DNA of 64,000 bases, from NCBI GenBank assembly GCA_023443745.1, contig JAEZTB010000045.1, positions 1 to 64,000 on the forward strand, read 5' to 3'. The DNA comes from Bacillota bacterium. Its GTDB lineage: Bacteria > Bacillota > Clostridia > DSM-8532. Of the stretch, positions 16,009-25,122 are shown piece after piece. The position numbers and the translations under genes are program-made. The notes below the pieces were generated by a model, which worked only from the letters and a program-made list of their open reading frames with translations, was not told the DNA's origin and made no database searches. Within the stretch, counting starts at the first letter, position 1. The number at the start of each line of letters is the position of its first letter.

Positions 16009-17598
16009 ATGGCATTACTTTTGTATAAAAACGAGTATATTGAGATTTGGCAAGAGGCCAAGCTTTTTTATGTCAAATCGACAGCCAAAGGTCTCACCTT
16101 GGAAATGTTCAACACGATTTTAAGGGACTCTATTCCAAATATAAGGCTTACAAACTTTATTGCCGTCAAGAATGTTCTGACAAATGCCCCCTCCGGTCCT
16201 GAGGCTTTTGGTGAAGAACGTGACCGGATAACCATCAGTATCACCGATGACGGATTGAAGGCCTATATGACTCTCTATGTTTCAGAAGAGGATCTCTCTT
16301 CTTACAGGCGTGTTAACCTTGTTAAAGAAATCTTTGATACCTTAAGCAGGCTGGGTGTTGTATATGGCATCAGGACTAATCTTTTGGCAGGAGTTTTAAA
16401 ATCCGGCGTGGAGTATCTCATTGCCGAAGGGATTCCTGCCGTCAATGGCAGTAATGCCGAAATCAAGCTTTATGAAATAACACCTCCACAACCTCAGATC
16501 ATTGATTCGGGCAATGTTAACCATTATGAGCTTAATCTCATTAACCGTGTTAAAGAAGGAGATTGGCTTGGCGAACGAAAGGATCCCACTCCCGGTACCC
16601 CGGGGAAAACTGTTACCGGAAAAGAATTGCCTGCCGTTCCGGGGCAAAATCTCCCCCTCCTCTATGATCGGGTTTCAGTACAAGAGAGCTATCAAACGGG
16701 TATTACCACTCTTTATTCGAAGAAGAACGGAGCGGTGTATTATAGAGGTGATAGCATTGGTGTCTATGATTTTCTTGAAATAAAGGGAGATATAGATTAT
16801 TCTACAGGCAATATCGATTTTAACGGCTTTTTGTCTGTAAAAGGTACGGTTGAAGATAATTTCAGCGTAATTGCCAACAAGGATGTTGAAATTCTTGGCG
16901 AGTACGGTGTCGGTGCCGCTGAAAAAATAACCAGCCGTGAAGGCAATATTTATATCAAGGGCGGCATAGCCGGCAAGAACAAAGCCCTGATTCGCTGCAA
17001 AAAAAATCTCTATGTCAAGTATTTATCCGACATCAATGTGGAATGTGAAGGTAGCGTCTATGTCGGTTTTTACTGTATGAACGCTAATGTTCGTGCTAAA
17101 CAGCTTATCGTCGAATCTCCAAGAGGAAGAATTACCGGAGGTATAATTGACACAGACATTCAAGTTTCAGCTGCTGAAATCGGCAACCGGGCTGAATCAC
17201 GTACCATTGTACGTGTGCGCGGGTTTGACCGGAATGAATTAAAAATTAATTGCGATAAAACACTTGCCAGGCTCGATGAAAAAAAAGCCGCTCTTAACCG
17301 TATCAAGCAGCAGCTTCAGGTCTATTCCTGCTCAAACCAGCTTACTGAGGAGCAGAAAAGCCATTATAGCAATTTGAAGAACCAATATGCCGACCTGAAG
17401 GACGCTCTTAAGGAACTTGAATATACCTATAAAAGCCTGAATGAATACCTTAAGACACCGGGAGAAGGTGCCGTCATAGCAAAAAAGCGCATTTTCCCCA
17501 GGGTCAGGCTTGAAGTAAAGGGCCTTGGCGAGGAAATCCTGACCGAGACCCCTATGATCACCTATTGTGCCCGGGACAATGAGCTTAAGACAATATAA
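16009..17598 (+). CDS. FapA/DUF342 family protein
   Basis: The 529-residue protein belongs to the DUF342 (FapA, flagellar assembly protein A) family. It has an N-terminal alpha/beta region, a central right-handed beta-helix seen as repeating short hydrophobic strands with glycine turns (about residues 240-400), and a C-terminal coiled coil (LARLDEKKAALNRIKQQLQ and onward) ending in a small beta domain. Members are widespread in Clostridia; the role outside Vibrio flagellar assembly is unclear. The MinC C-terminal domain in this window is a related short beta-helix. The start follows GCGAGGGG. The stop abuts the hypE stop on the other strand with no gap. Confidence 0.85.
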   Translation: MALLLYKNEYIEIWQEAKLFYVKSTAKGLTLEMFNTILRDSIPNIRLTNFIAVKNVLTNAPSGPEAFGEERDRITISITDDGLKAYMTLYVSEEDLSSYRRVNLVKEIFDTLSRLGVVYGIRTNLLAGVLKSGVEYLIAEGIPAVNGSNAEIKLYEITPPQPQIIDSGNVNHYELNLINRVKEGDWLGERKDPTPGTPGKTVTGKELPAVPGQNLPLLYDRVSVQESYQTGITTLYSKKNGAVYYRGDSIGVYDFLEIKGDIDYSTGNIDFNGFLSVKGTVEDNFSVIANKDVEILGEYGVGAAEKITSREGNIYIKGGIAGKNKALIRCKKNLYVKYLSDINVECEGSVYVGFYCMNANVRAKQLIVESPRGRITGGIIDTDIQVSAAEIGNRAESRTIVRVRGFDRNELKINCDKTLARLDEKKAALNRIKQQLQVYSCSNQLTEEQKSHYSNLKNQYADLKDALKELEYTYKSLNEYLKTPGEGAVIAKKRIFPRVRLEVKGLGEEILTETPMITYCARDNELKTI

Positions 17599-18588
17599 TT
17601 AACAGATTCGTGGCAGGCCTTCGCCGTAAAGAACGTTTACAGTGCGGGTGCTCCCTGTTTCGGTAGTCATATGAACACCACGGCCCTCTTTTACAGAGCC
17701 GATAAGGGCTGCGTTTTCCCCATAAGGAGCACTTCGGATGAGTTGGAGTGCTTTTTCTGTGTCTTCCGGATGGACGGTCACCAAAAGCTTCCCCTCATTA
17801 CCCATATAGAGAGGGTCCAGGCCCAGAATACCACAGAGCCCCCGGACACTTTCGCCGACCGGAAGCGTACGATGCTGAATAAGCGCTGAGACCATCGATG
17901 CGTCGCAAAGCTCATTGAGTACCGTTGCCAGCCCCCCGCGCGTTATGTCCCTCATGGCCCTTACCCTGATATTGTTTCTAAGGAGCGCTTGGACCATGCC
18001 GTTTAAAGGCGCGGCATCACTTTTAATTTCATTTTCAATCTCCATGCGATGGCTCAAAATACAGGCATGATGATCTCCCAGGGTCCCTGAAATCAGGATG
18101 TCATCTCCCGGTTTTAACATTGAAGCACCAACAGATAGCCCCTCAGGAATGACACCAAGCCCGGAGGTATTGATATAGAGCCCCCCGCATCCTTCAATCA
18201 CCTTGGTATCGGCGGCCACAATTCGGGTTCCTGCTTCTTTCAGTGCATCTGCCATGGAGGCCACAACACGCTCCAATATTTCCAAATCCAAGCCTTCTTC
18301 AATAATAAAACCGGCCGTCAAAGCCTGGGGCATAGCCCCCATGGCCAGAAGATCATTGACAGTCCCGCACACCGCGAGCCTACCGATATCTCCCCCTTTA
18401 AAAAAAAGAGGGGTCACCACGAAGGAATCGGTGGTATAGGCTACCTTGCCCATTGAATGACTGAGAGAAAAAACTGCTGCATCCTCCATTTTATTTAAGG
18501 TTTCATTGCCAAGCTTCTCAGAAAAAACATCACGTATGAGCTCACTGGTGGCCTTGCCGCCGCTGCCATGAGACATGTTAATTTTCAT
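17599..18588 (-). CDS. hypE: Hydrogenase maturation protein HypE
   Basis: The 329-residue enzyme belongs to the PurM/AIR-synthetase fold and dehydrates the C-terminal thiocarboxamide made by HypF to the thiocyanate that supplies cyanide for the NiFe site. The C-terminus ends GEGLPRIC, the invariant PRIC motif with the cysteine acceptor. I moved the start to the ATG at 18588, where AAGGAGG lies 8 bases upstream and the ATG overlaps the hypD stop (ATGA). A longer frame exists upstream but its added residues are the hypD C-terminus read in another frame. It is the last gene of the Ech/Hyp operon. Confidence 0.96.
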   Translation of the reverse strand: MKINMSHGSGGKATSELIRDVFSEKLGNETLNKMEDAAVFSLSHSMGKVAYTTDSFVVTPLFFKGGDIGRLAVCGTVNDLLAMGAMPQALTAGFIIEEGLDLEILERVVASMADALKEAGTRIVAADTKVIEGCGGLYINTSGLGVIPEGLSVGASMLKPGDDILISGTLGDHHACILSHRMEIENEIKSDAAPLNGMVQALLRNNIRVRAMRDITRGGLATVLNELCDASMVSALIQHRTLPVGESVRGLCGILGLDPLYMGNEGKLLVTVHPEDTEKALQLIRSAPYGENAALIGSVKEGRGVHMTTETGSTRTVNVLYGEGLPRIC

Positions 18589-19637
18589 ACTAAACCCTCC
18601 TTGGAACCATGCCAAATACCGCAGGCACCCTCGCTGGAAACCATACAGGCACCCTGGGGCTTCGACGGTGTGCAAGCTCTCCCGAACATGGGACATTCGT
18701 TGGGATTAATCCTTCCTGTTATCACGTCGGCACAGCGACACCCTTTGGCCAAGACCTCTTCATCCATAATCTCTTCATTTGTCGCGTTAAAGACTTCATA
18801 CATAGGCTTTAAGCAGAGGCCTGAGCCCTTAATGAGGCCGAGTCCTCTCCACCACGCGTCACAAGGGGTAAACACCTCTTCTAAAAGGTCTCTTGCTCTT
18901 GTGTTTCCTTCGGTTTCCACCACACTGGAATAAAGATTATGAACCTTTGATGTTCCTGCTTCGACTTGGCGCACTATATCATAAATGGCAGCCAGGATTT
19001 GTTTCCCTTCGAACCCTGTCACGGCAAAAGGCTTATTATAGCGCTTTTGAAGGGGCTCGTAAAGGGAGAGCCCCGTTATGACGCTTACATGGCCCGGACA
19101 AATAAATCCGTCGATGGTCTCTTCCTGCAATATAACCTCCATGGCAGGGCCTATGGTCTTAATGGCTGTAAGCAGCTTGATGTTATGTAATCCTTCTTCC
19201 TGCGCTTTTTTTATAAGCAAGGCATAGACGGGTGCCGTGGTTTCAAAGCCCACAGCCGCCATAACATAAACCATATGCGGGTTTTCCTGAGCAAGTTCCA
19301 AAATGGACAATGGTGAATACACCATCTTGACACGACCGCCTCTGGAACGGGCTTCATATAGATCCATGGTGGTTCCCGGTACCTTCATCATATCACCAAA
19401 GGTCACCAGTACATGGTTCTCTAAAAGTGCAATATTGGCCGCAATATCAATGTAACCTGCTGGTGTAACGCAGACAGGGCAGCCAGGGCCCGATACAAGA
19501 CGGATACTGGGTGGCAGATGCTCCCTTATGCCATTTTTCATAATGGCTGAGGTATGTGTGCCGCATACCTCCATAATGGAAATGGTCTTCCCTTTATAAT
19601 TTTTTAAATAATCAATGATCTCATCAATCTTCGCCAT
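18585..19637 (-). CDS. hypD: Hydrogenase maturation protein HypD
   Basis: The 350-residue [4Fe-4S] scaffold protein, with HypC, holds the Fe(CN)2CO group during assembly of the NiFe centre. Conserved features are MEVCGTHT near the N-terminus, GPGCPVCVTP, VGFETTAP, and the cysteine-rich C-terminal cluster region (GCRCADVITG, NECPMFGRACT, ACMVSSEGACG). It overlaps hypC by 14 bases and hypE by 4, showing tight coupling. Length is normal. Confidence 0.97.
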   Translation of the reverse strand: MAKIDEIIDYLKNYKGKTISIMEVCGTHTSAIMKNGIREHLPPSIRLVSGPGCPVCVTPAGYIDIAANIALLENHVLVTFGDMMKVPGTTMDLYEARSRGGRVKMVYSPLSILELAQENPHMVYVMAAVGFETTAPVYALLIKKAQEEGLHNIKLLTAIKTIGPAMEVILQEETIDGFICPGHVSVITGLSLYEPLQKRYNKPFAVTGFEGKQILAAIYDIVRQVEAGTSKVHNLYSSVVETEGNTRARDLLEEVFTPCDAWWRGLGLIKGSGLCLKPMYEVFNATNEEIMDEEVLAKGCRCADVITGRINPNECPMFGRACTPSKPQGACMVSSEGACGIWHGSKEGLV

Positions 19638-19851
19638 ATACTGATGCCTCGAGTTCTTCTAAAATGTCTATAAGCTCTTCGGCGCTGTCTTTTTTCATGA
19701 TCTCAATGGCACATCCGGCATGAACCAGCACATAATCGCCAACTTTGGCATTAACCAGCCCTAAATTGACCTTGACCATATTGCCTTTAAAATCAACCTT
19801 GGCTGTGTCTCCATATATTTCACGGACTATTCCGGGTAATGCAACACACAT
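19624..19851 (-). CDS. hypC: Hydrogenase maturation chaperone HypC
   Basis: The 75-residue chaperone starts MCVALPGIV, where the cysteine after the initiator methionine is the iron ligand in this family. It binds HypD and the hydrogenase large-subunit precursor, here most likely EchE. The remaining residues form the small beta-barrel (GNMVKVNLGLVNAKVGDYVLVHAGCAIE). The start follows GAGAGGGATG. It lies 68 bases downstream of hypF. Confidence 0.96.
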   Translation of the reverse strand: MCVALPGIVREIYGDTAKVDFKGNMVKVNLGLVNAKVGDYVLVHAGCAIEIMKKDSAEELIDILEELEASVYGED

Positions 19852-19919
19852 TTTTTATCATCCCTCTCTAAGACATGATCAAATAACAAATTCTCCATTT
19901 TAAGACGGAGTTTTACTAT

Positions 19920-22265
19920 TTATTCATGCCTAAACTTTTTCATGGCAATAAAAGCCTGTCCCAAACTGATACTGCCATCGTTGGGTGGAATCAGTCCGGG
20001 TAAGTAAACTGTAAACCCCTGATTTCCAAGGGCCTGTGCGGTGCTTTCTGTTAAAATCTTATTCTGGAAAACACCGCCGCTTAGAACCACATCCTGGATA
20101 CCCGTACGGAGGCGAAGCTTATTCAGAACCTCGACAATCCCCAAGCATACGGCCCTATGAAAACTCAACGCAAGCTCATCTATTAGATTTCCCCTCGAAG
20201 AATCTTTTATCAGAGTTTTCACTAGAGTTTTTATCAAGGGCTCTGAATCCAAAATCAGAATATCACCTTTCTCAATTATATCAAATGCCAGGGACGGCCT
20301 GACATGAGCATTGTCATGCACGCTTTCAAGTGCACGATAGGCTGCATTCTCCAAAAGGATAGGGCCTTCCGCCTCATAGCGATTCCAATCGATTAGACCC
20401 AAAAGACTGCTGACTGCATCAAAGAGACGGCCCATGCTCGAGGAAAGGATGGTATTGACGCCATGCTCCAAGGCTCCTCGAATAATGGAATAGCGGCTAT
20501 CCCTTATGGCATCCTGAAGTCCGCAGGCATGAAGATATGCGGTCGCTGTTTTTTGACAATCCTTCATAGAGTCATCCCCCATAAGAAGAGGAACCGGCTT
20601 CAAATAGGCTGCCCTTGTAAATTCGGCCTTTTCGCATATTAAGAACTCCCCGCCCCAGATGGTACCGTCACTGCCATAGCCTGTACCATCCAGAGACACA
20701 CCCAAAACCGGTCCTTGGAGCCCTTTCTCGGCCATAACGCCCGCAATATGGGCATGGTGGTGCTGAACCCTTATAAGGGGCAATCCCATCCCTTCAGCCA
20801 GACGTGTTGTGGCATAGTCGGGATGAAGGTCACAAGCAACCACCCTTGGCTCAAGCTTCATAAGAGACGACATATGAGCCAGGTTTTCCTTGTATATTTT
20901 AAACGCCTGGTCGCTTCCCAGATCGCCAAGATACTGGCTCACATAGGCAAAGGGGCCTTTTTGAAGGCAAAAGGTGCTTTTAAGCTCTCCTCCCAGGGCC
21001 AACACATGTTTATCCATCTCATTTTCAAAGGGGGCTACATAGACAGGCAGCGGCGTATAGCCCCTTGCTCTTCGAATAATCTGGGGCTTTCCTCTTACCA
21101 CCCAGGCAACGGAGTCATCCTGACTGATGACAATCTCACGATCATGGGTAAGAATGCCTGAGAGCATGGTATTTTTAAAGGGCTTAAGCCCTTCCTCTTT
21201 GTTGATAATAGGCGCATCGCTCAGATTGGCGCTGGTAGCTATTAGAGGCCCAAGGCTATTACAAAGCTGCACAAGGATGGGCGTGTAGGGCAGAAAAGCA
21301 CCGATATAGCGGCTGTTTTGCAGGACCAGGGGTGAAAAAGGATTATCCCCGGAAGGCTGCTTTTGCTCTAAGAGCACAATGGGTCTTGCCTTTGAGCGAA
21401 GAAGCGCTTCCTCCTGCAATGATACCTGCGCATAGGTTTTTATGGATTCCAGGCTTGGAAAACAGATTGCAAAAGGCTTTTGCTCTCTTTCCTTTAGCTC
21501 TCTCAACGCTTTAACCGCTGAATCTGAATAGGGGCTTGCGATGAAATGATAACCGCCTATTCCTTTAACAGCCGCCACGCCTTCGGCCTTCAGGATCGCA
21601 ATGGTTTTTACCAGGGCCTCTTCGCCCGGCCACTCACCTTCCGACGCCTTCAGCCTTAACTGTGGGCCGCAGTGATGACATGAGACGGTCTGTGCATGGA
21701 AGCGCCGGCTCTCGGGATTGGTATACTCCTCATGGCACTCCAGACAAAAGTCAAAGCTCTCCATCGATGTATTGCAGCGGTCATAGGGAGCTTTTTTAAT
21801 GACGCTGTACCGGGGCCCACAGTGGGTACAGCTGATAAGGAGATGTCCGAAACGCCTGTTTGCTGTGATCTTCATCTCGGATAAACAGGTCTCGCATATA
21901 GGCAAATCGGCCGGCAGAATAACAAGGCCTTCACCCTCATCACGGCTTTTCGCAATGTAAAAGCCCGGAGATAGCGACTGTGAATAAAGACTTTCAAGCT
22001 CTATCCCAAAATGAGCGGCATCAAGGTTTTCAATTTTGGTATGCAAAATTTCAGAAAGAGGCGGAGGCTCATTTTGAAGCTGGCTTATGAAGCCATCGAC
22101 TAAGGAAGAGGGTGCTGACACCAAGATTCTGACACCGCCTCCAAAATTGCAGACTACCCCGTCAATACCGTATTTTTGGGCAAGACGTACTACATTGGGT
22201 CTGAAACCTATACCCTGAACCAAACCGTAAAGGGTTATTCGTTTATATACTCTGGTATTGTCCAT
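19920..22265 (-). CDS. hypF: Carbamoyltransferase HypF
   Basis: The 781-residue enzyme uses carbamoyl phosphate and ATP to carbamoylate the HypE C-terminal cysteine. Domains in order are an acylphosphatase domain (GLVQGIGFRPNVVRLA at 14-29), two zinc fingers (Cys124, 127, 146, 149, 174, 177, 196, 199), a YrdC-like domain (about 205-390, with KGIGGYHFIA), and a Kae1-like domain with HHHAHIAGV and SLDGTGYGSDG. All catalytic regions appear intact and the length is typical. It sits between hypB (10 bases upstream) and hypC. Confidence 0.97.
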   Translation of the reverse strand: MDNTRVYKRITLYGLVQGIGFRPNVVRLAQKYGIDGVVCNFGGGVRILVSAPSSLVDGFISQLQNEPPPLSEILHTKIENLDAAHFGIELESLYSQSLSPGFYIAKSRDEGEGLVILPADLPICETCLSEMKITANRRFGHLLISCTHCGPRYSVIKKAPYDRCNTSMESFDFCLECHEEYTNPESRRFHAQTVSCHHCGPQLRLKASEGEWPGEEALVKTIAILKAEGVAAVKGIGGYHFIASPYSDSAVKALRELKEREQKPFAICFPSLESIKTYAQVSLQEEALLRSKARPIVLLEQKQPSGDNPFSPLVLQNSRYIGAFLPYTPILVQLCNSLGPLIATSANLSDAPIINKEEGLKPFKNTMLSGILTHDREIVISQDDSVAWVVRGKPQIIRRARGYTPLPVYVAPFENEMDKHVLALGGELKSTFCLQKGPFAYVSQYLGDLGSDQAFKIYKENLAHMSSLMKLEPRVVACDLHPDYATTRLAEGMGLPLIRVQHHHAHIAGVMAEKGLQGPVLGVSLDGTGYGSDGTIWGGEFLICEKAEFTRAAYLKPVPLLMGDDSMKDCQKTATAYLHACGLQDAIRDSRYSIIRGALEHGVNTILSSSMGRLFDAVSSLLGLIDWNRYEAEGPILLENAAYRALESVHDNAHVRPSLAFDIIEKGDILILDSEPLIKTLVKTLIKDSSRGNLIDELALSFHRAVCLGIVEVLNKLRLRTGIQDVVLSGGVFQNKILTESTAQALGNQGFTVYLPGLIPPNDGSISLGQAFIAMKKFRHE

Positions 22266-22275
22266 CTGAACTCAC

Positions 22276-22941
22276 TCAATTCAGCACTTCCGAAGCCTTG
22301 TTTTCAAGCCATTGGGCCATTTCCTTATAGCCTTCCCCCGTTTTACCGGACACCATGAACATAGGTGCGTTGGGGTTTAAAGCCCTGAATCCCTTGGTGA
22401 AGAAATCCAAATCAAAATTCAAATAGGGAATCAAGTCAACCTTATTGACAATCAGCGCGTCGGCTTTTTCAAAAGCCAACGGGTATTTGTAGGGCTTGTC
22501 GCTGCCCTCTGTAACAGTTGCCACCAGTACTTTGATATGCTCCCCGATGACAAACTCGGCCGGGCAGACCAAATTTCCTATGTTCTCAATAAATAAAATA
22601 CCATTCTGATCGGGTTCCAAGGAAGATACCGCTCCTTTTATCAAGGGTGCATCCAAATGACAGGCCCCGCCTGTATTGATTTGAACCGTTTTGATACCCA
22701 TCCTTTTAAGTGTTTGAGTGTCCAGATCGGATTCAATATCTCCTTCGATAACAAATGGCGTGAACTTACTAAAATGCTTGATAAGGTTAATGATACTGGA
22801 GGTCTTGCCCGCACCCGGCGCTCCCATGATATTGACGCAAAAAATTCCTCTTTGGGTGAGATCGTTGTTAATGCTGCTTGCAATTCTTTCATTTTCGTCA
22901 TGGATGTTTTCCATAACCTCAATTTTTCTCGTGTCGGACAT
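22276..22941 (-). CDS. hypB: Hydrogenase nickel incorporation GTPase HypB
   Basis: The 221-residue SIMIBI GTPase supplies nickel to the large subunit together with HypA. It has P-loop GAPGAGKTS (40-48), the metal-site motif GGACHLD at the dimer interface and the guanine-specificity motif NKVDL. It lacks the N-terminal CxxCGC motif and the histidine-rich stretch of some HypB proteins, so it is the short form without nickel storage. I chose the ATG at 22941 because AAGGAGG is 6 bases upstream. The longer open frame extends into hypA and is not family-like. Confidence 0.95.
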   Translation of the reverse strand: MSDTRKIEVMENIHDENERIASSINNDLTQRGIFCVNIMGAPGAGKTSSIINLIKHFSKFTPFVIEGDIESDLDTQTLKRMGIKTVQINTGGACHLDAPLIKGAVSSLEPDQNGILFIENIGNLVCPAEFVIGEHIKVLVATVTEGSDKPYKYPLAFEKADALIVNKVDLIPYLNFDLDFFTKGFRALNPNAPMFMVSGKTGEGYKEMAQWLENKASEVLN

Positions 22942-22973
22942 GACTACCTCCTTCTGCAATAAATAACTCGGTT

Positions 22974-23321
22974 CTATTTCTGCTCCACCTCTATACTCTC
23001 GATATAGAACTCTTTGCCAATCTCGGTGGGGCCTCCCGCACCGAAGCATTTGGGGCACTCAAAGGAAAAGGGTATCTTCTTAAATAGCTCGCCACAGGAA
23101 CTGCATTTCAGCATGGGAGCTACTTTTCGGATATTAAGCACAGCTCCCTCGCAGAGCGTCCCCTCTGATATCACCTCAAAGTACATACTGATAGATTCCC
23201 CGATAAAGCCTGAATAATCACCCACCACCAGATTGATCTTGACCACCCGGCCGGCGTTTTCCTTTTTAGCATGCTCCTCTGCTATTTGTACAATTCTAGT
23301 TGTTATCGGGTATTCGTGCAT
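22974..23321 (-). CDS. hypA: Hydrogenase maturation nickel metallochaperone HypA
   Basis: The 115-residue protein starts MHEYPITTRI. The histidine at position 2 is the conserved nickel ligand, which fixes the start at 23321 and not at the ATG three codons upstream. The zinc site is CSSCGELF with a later ECPKC. It hands nickel to HypB and EchE. Its 5' end overlaps the end of echF by about 25 bases, joining the structural and maturation genes into one operon. Confidence 0.95.
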   Translation of the reverse strand: MHEYPITTRIVQIAEEHAKKENAGRVVKINLVVGDYSGFIGESISMYFEVISEGTLCEGAVLNIRKVAPMLKCSSCGELFKKIPFSFECPKCFGAGGPTEIGKEFYIESIEVEQK

Positions 23322-23649
23322 GAAAAACATCCTTCACATTGCCTTCGGATGGTGCTGTATAGGCATTCTCCATGACGAGGCACTTCTTTGGACAAACCTC
23401 AACGCAATAACTACATTGTACGCATTTCAGGCGTTCTATATCCCAGCTTTTACTGCCTTTATCCACATTTATTGCCCCTGTTGGACACCTTCTGGAGCAC
23501 ATGCCGCAAAAGATGCAGGCTTCTATATCAATACCAATATGCCCCCGTGTCCTTTCAAAAAACTCGCGCTTTTTTATGGGATACATGAGGGTCGATGGCT
23601 TTCTAAACAATTTATCTATAACATATCCGGCAAATTTCATAACAGCCAT
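23296..23649 (-). CDS. echF: Ech hydrogenase ferredoxin-like subunit EchF
   Basis: The 117-residue NuoI-like subunit carries two [4Fe-4S] clusters: Cys45, 48, 51, 55 (CIFCGMCSRRCP) and Cys76, 79, 82, 86 (CVQCSYCVEVCP). It passes electrons from soluble ferredoxin to the small subunit EchC. The last cysteine of each group would complete the other cluster in the usual crossed manner. It follows echE by 13 bases and overlaps hypA. Confidence 0.94.
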   Translation of the reverse strand: MAVMKFAGYVIDKLFRKPSTLMYPIKKREFFERTRGHIGIDIEACIFCGMCSRRCPTGAINVDKGSKSWDIERLKCVQCSYCVEVCPKKCLVMENAYTAPSEGNVKDVFHARIPDNN

Positions 23650-23662
23650 AATTTTTCTTCAC

Positions 23663-24742
23663 CTATCTTTCCGTACAGCTGATACAGGGGTCTATGGTAA
23701 GAACCATCATGGGTACATCGGCCAAATCACAACCTTGAAGCACCTTTAAAAGTGCAGGGATATTGGTGAAGGTTGGCGTTCTCACCCGCACTCTATCCAG
23801 GAATTTGGTTCCGTTGGCTTTTACATAATAAATAACCTCACCCCGGGGCTGTTCAAGTCGCTCAAATCGTTCACCGGAAGGATTGCCCTTGACCTTTTCC
23901 TCGAGCTCACCCTCGGGCATTTTTGCCGCACATTGCCTGATGATGTCAATGGCCTGATAAACCTCACGGATACGTACCCTTGTTCTGGCATAGCAATCCC
24001 CATCGGTCTCCAGTATGGGCTCAAAATCAAGATGCTTGTAAGCCGAGTAGCCCAGTGTTCTCATGTCAAGAGAAATACCGCTGGCACGTGCCATAGGACC
24101 AATTGCTCCCGCATCATAGGCATCCTGTTGGGACAGAACTCCTACTCCTACAAGCCTGTGCTTTACGGTGTAGTCTTCCAGAAATACATCGGTGACCGCT
24201 TTTAGTTCCTTTTGCAGATTATCCAGAATTGTTACAATCCGTTTCAGAGTATCAGGGTCTATATCTTTTCTTACTCCACCAATTTTGCAGACCGAGAAAA
24301 TAATACGGCCTCCGGTGGTGGTCTCAAAAATATCCAGGATCTGCTCACGAAGCTTCCAGCAGTGCATGAACAAGCTTTCAAATCCAAAGCCGTCGGCTAA
24401 AAGGCCTAGCCACAGAAGGTGACTGTGTATTCTGGAAAGCTCCGCCCAAATGGTTCTTAAGTATTCAGCCCTATCAGGAACCTTTATGTCCATAATGTTT
24501 TCAACAGCCTGGCAGTAGCCCATACCATGCATGAAGCTGCATATGCCGCATATTCTTTCAGCTACATAAACATACTGTGTAAAGTCTTTCTTTTCTACCA
24601 GCTTTTCAAGGCCTCTATGAACAAAGCCTATGGAAGGAATGGCTTCAATCACCTTTTCATCCTCCAGAACAAGATCCAGATGGATAGGCTCAGGGAGCAC
24701 AGGGTGCTGTGGTCCAAAGGGGACTATTGATCTTTTAGACAT
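23663..24742 (-). CDS. echE: Ech hydrogenase large (NiFe) subunit EchE
   Basis: The 359-residue NuoD-like catalytic subunit has the NiFe ligands Cys65 and Cys68 (RICGIC) and Cys353 and Cys356 (DPCISC). The chain ends CTER three residues after the last ligand, so there is no C-terminal extension to cleave, in keeping with known Ech and CooH enzymes and with the absence of a HycI-type protease gene here. The start at 24742 follows GGAGGGG; the added upstream frame overlaps echD and is not family-like. It catalyses 2H+ + 2e- to H2. Confidence 0.96.
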   Translation of the reverse strand: MSKRSIVPFGPQHPVLPEPIHLDLVLEDEKVIEAIPSIGFVHRGLEKLVEKKDFTQYVYVAERICGICSFMHGMGYCQAVENIMDIKVPDRAEYLRTIWAELSRIHSHLLWLGLLADGFGFESLFMHCWKLREQILDIFETTTGGRIIFSVCKIGGVRKDIDPDTLKRIVTILDNLQKELKAVTDVFLEDYTVKHRLVGVGVLSQQDAYDAGAIGPMARASGISLDMRTLGYSAYKHLDFEPILETDGDCYARTRVRIREVYQAIDIIRQCAAKMPEGELEEKVKGNPSGERFERLEQPRGEVIYYVKANGTKFLDRVRVRTPTFTNIPALLKVLQGCDLADVPMMVLTIDPCISCTER

Positions 24743-24743
24743 T

Positions 24744-25106
24744 TTATAACCCCTCCTTTTCTGAGGCTTCCGGTGTAAATGGCGCTTTCTTTGCAACTCT
24801 GTATAAACCGCCCTCATAGTCAATGGCAATATTCTTTATTTTTACGCCAAATAAATCCTTCATCTCATTCTCATAGAGGAAGGCCGGGAAGAAAACATGA
24901 CTGATACTCAGTATTTCTGTATCCTTTTCAATGTGTATTCTATAATTCACAAAATCGTAATTTTTATCAAATGAGTAAGTAATCTCAAAGCCTTCCTTAT
25001 AGGTGCAGGAGATAGCCACGAGGCGATAACCCTGGCCCTTCATCAGAACAGCTTTATCTACCAATTCATCTACATTAACTTCCATAATGTTCTGAACATC
25101 ATTCAT
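24744..25106 (-). CDS. echD: Ech hydrogenase subunit EchD (NuoC-like)
   Basis: This 120-residue hydrophilic subunit resembles the 30-kDa subunit NuoC of complex I but is shorter, as in Ech. The recognisable part is SHVFFPAFLYENEMKDLFGV, containing the family motif ENEM.DLFGV. It has no cofactor ligands and joins the soluble arm between EchC and EchE. Its stop is 1 base upstream of the echE start. Confidence 0.93.
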   Translation of the reverse strand: MNDVQNIMEVNVDELVDKAVLMKGQGYRLVAISCTYKEGFEITYSFDKNYDFVNYRIHIEKDTEILSISHVFFPAFLYENEMKDLFGVKIKNIAIDYEGGLYRVAKKAPFTPEASEKEGL

Positions 25107-25122
25107 CGCGCACTCTACCTTT

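Noticed and set aside
19860..19910. Degenerate fifth copy of the palindromic repeat between hypF and hypC
   Set aside because: CTAAGACATGATCAAAT followed by AAATTCTCC and TTTTAAG resembles the repeat ends, but too few positions match to call it.
20715..21161. 148-codon plus-strand frame inside hypF
   Set aside because: It is a shadow of hypF on the opposite strand, without ribosome binding site or recognisable motifs. Similar long antisense frames inside murA (33011-33667) and ypeB (48107-48763) were rejected for the same reason.
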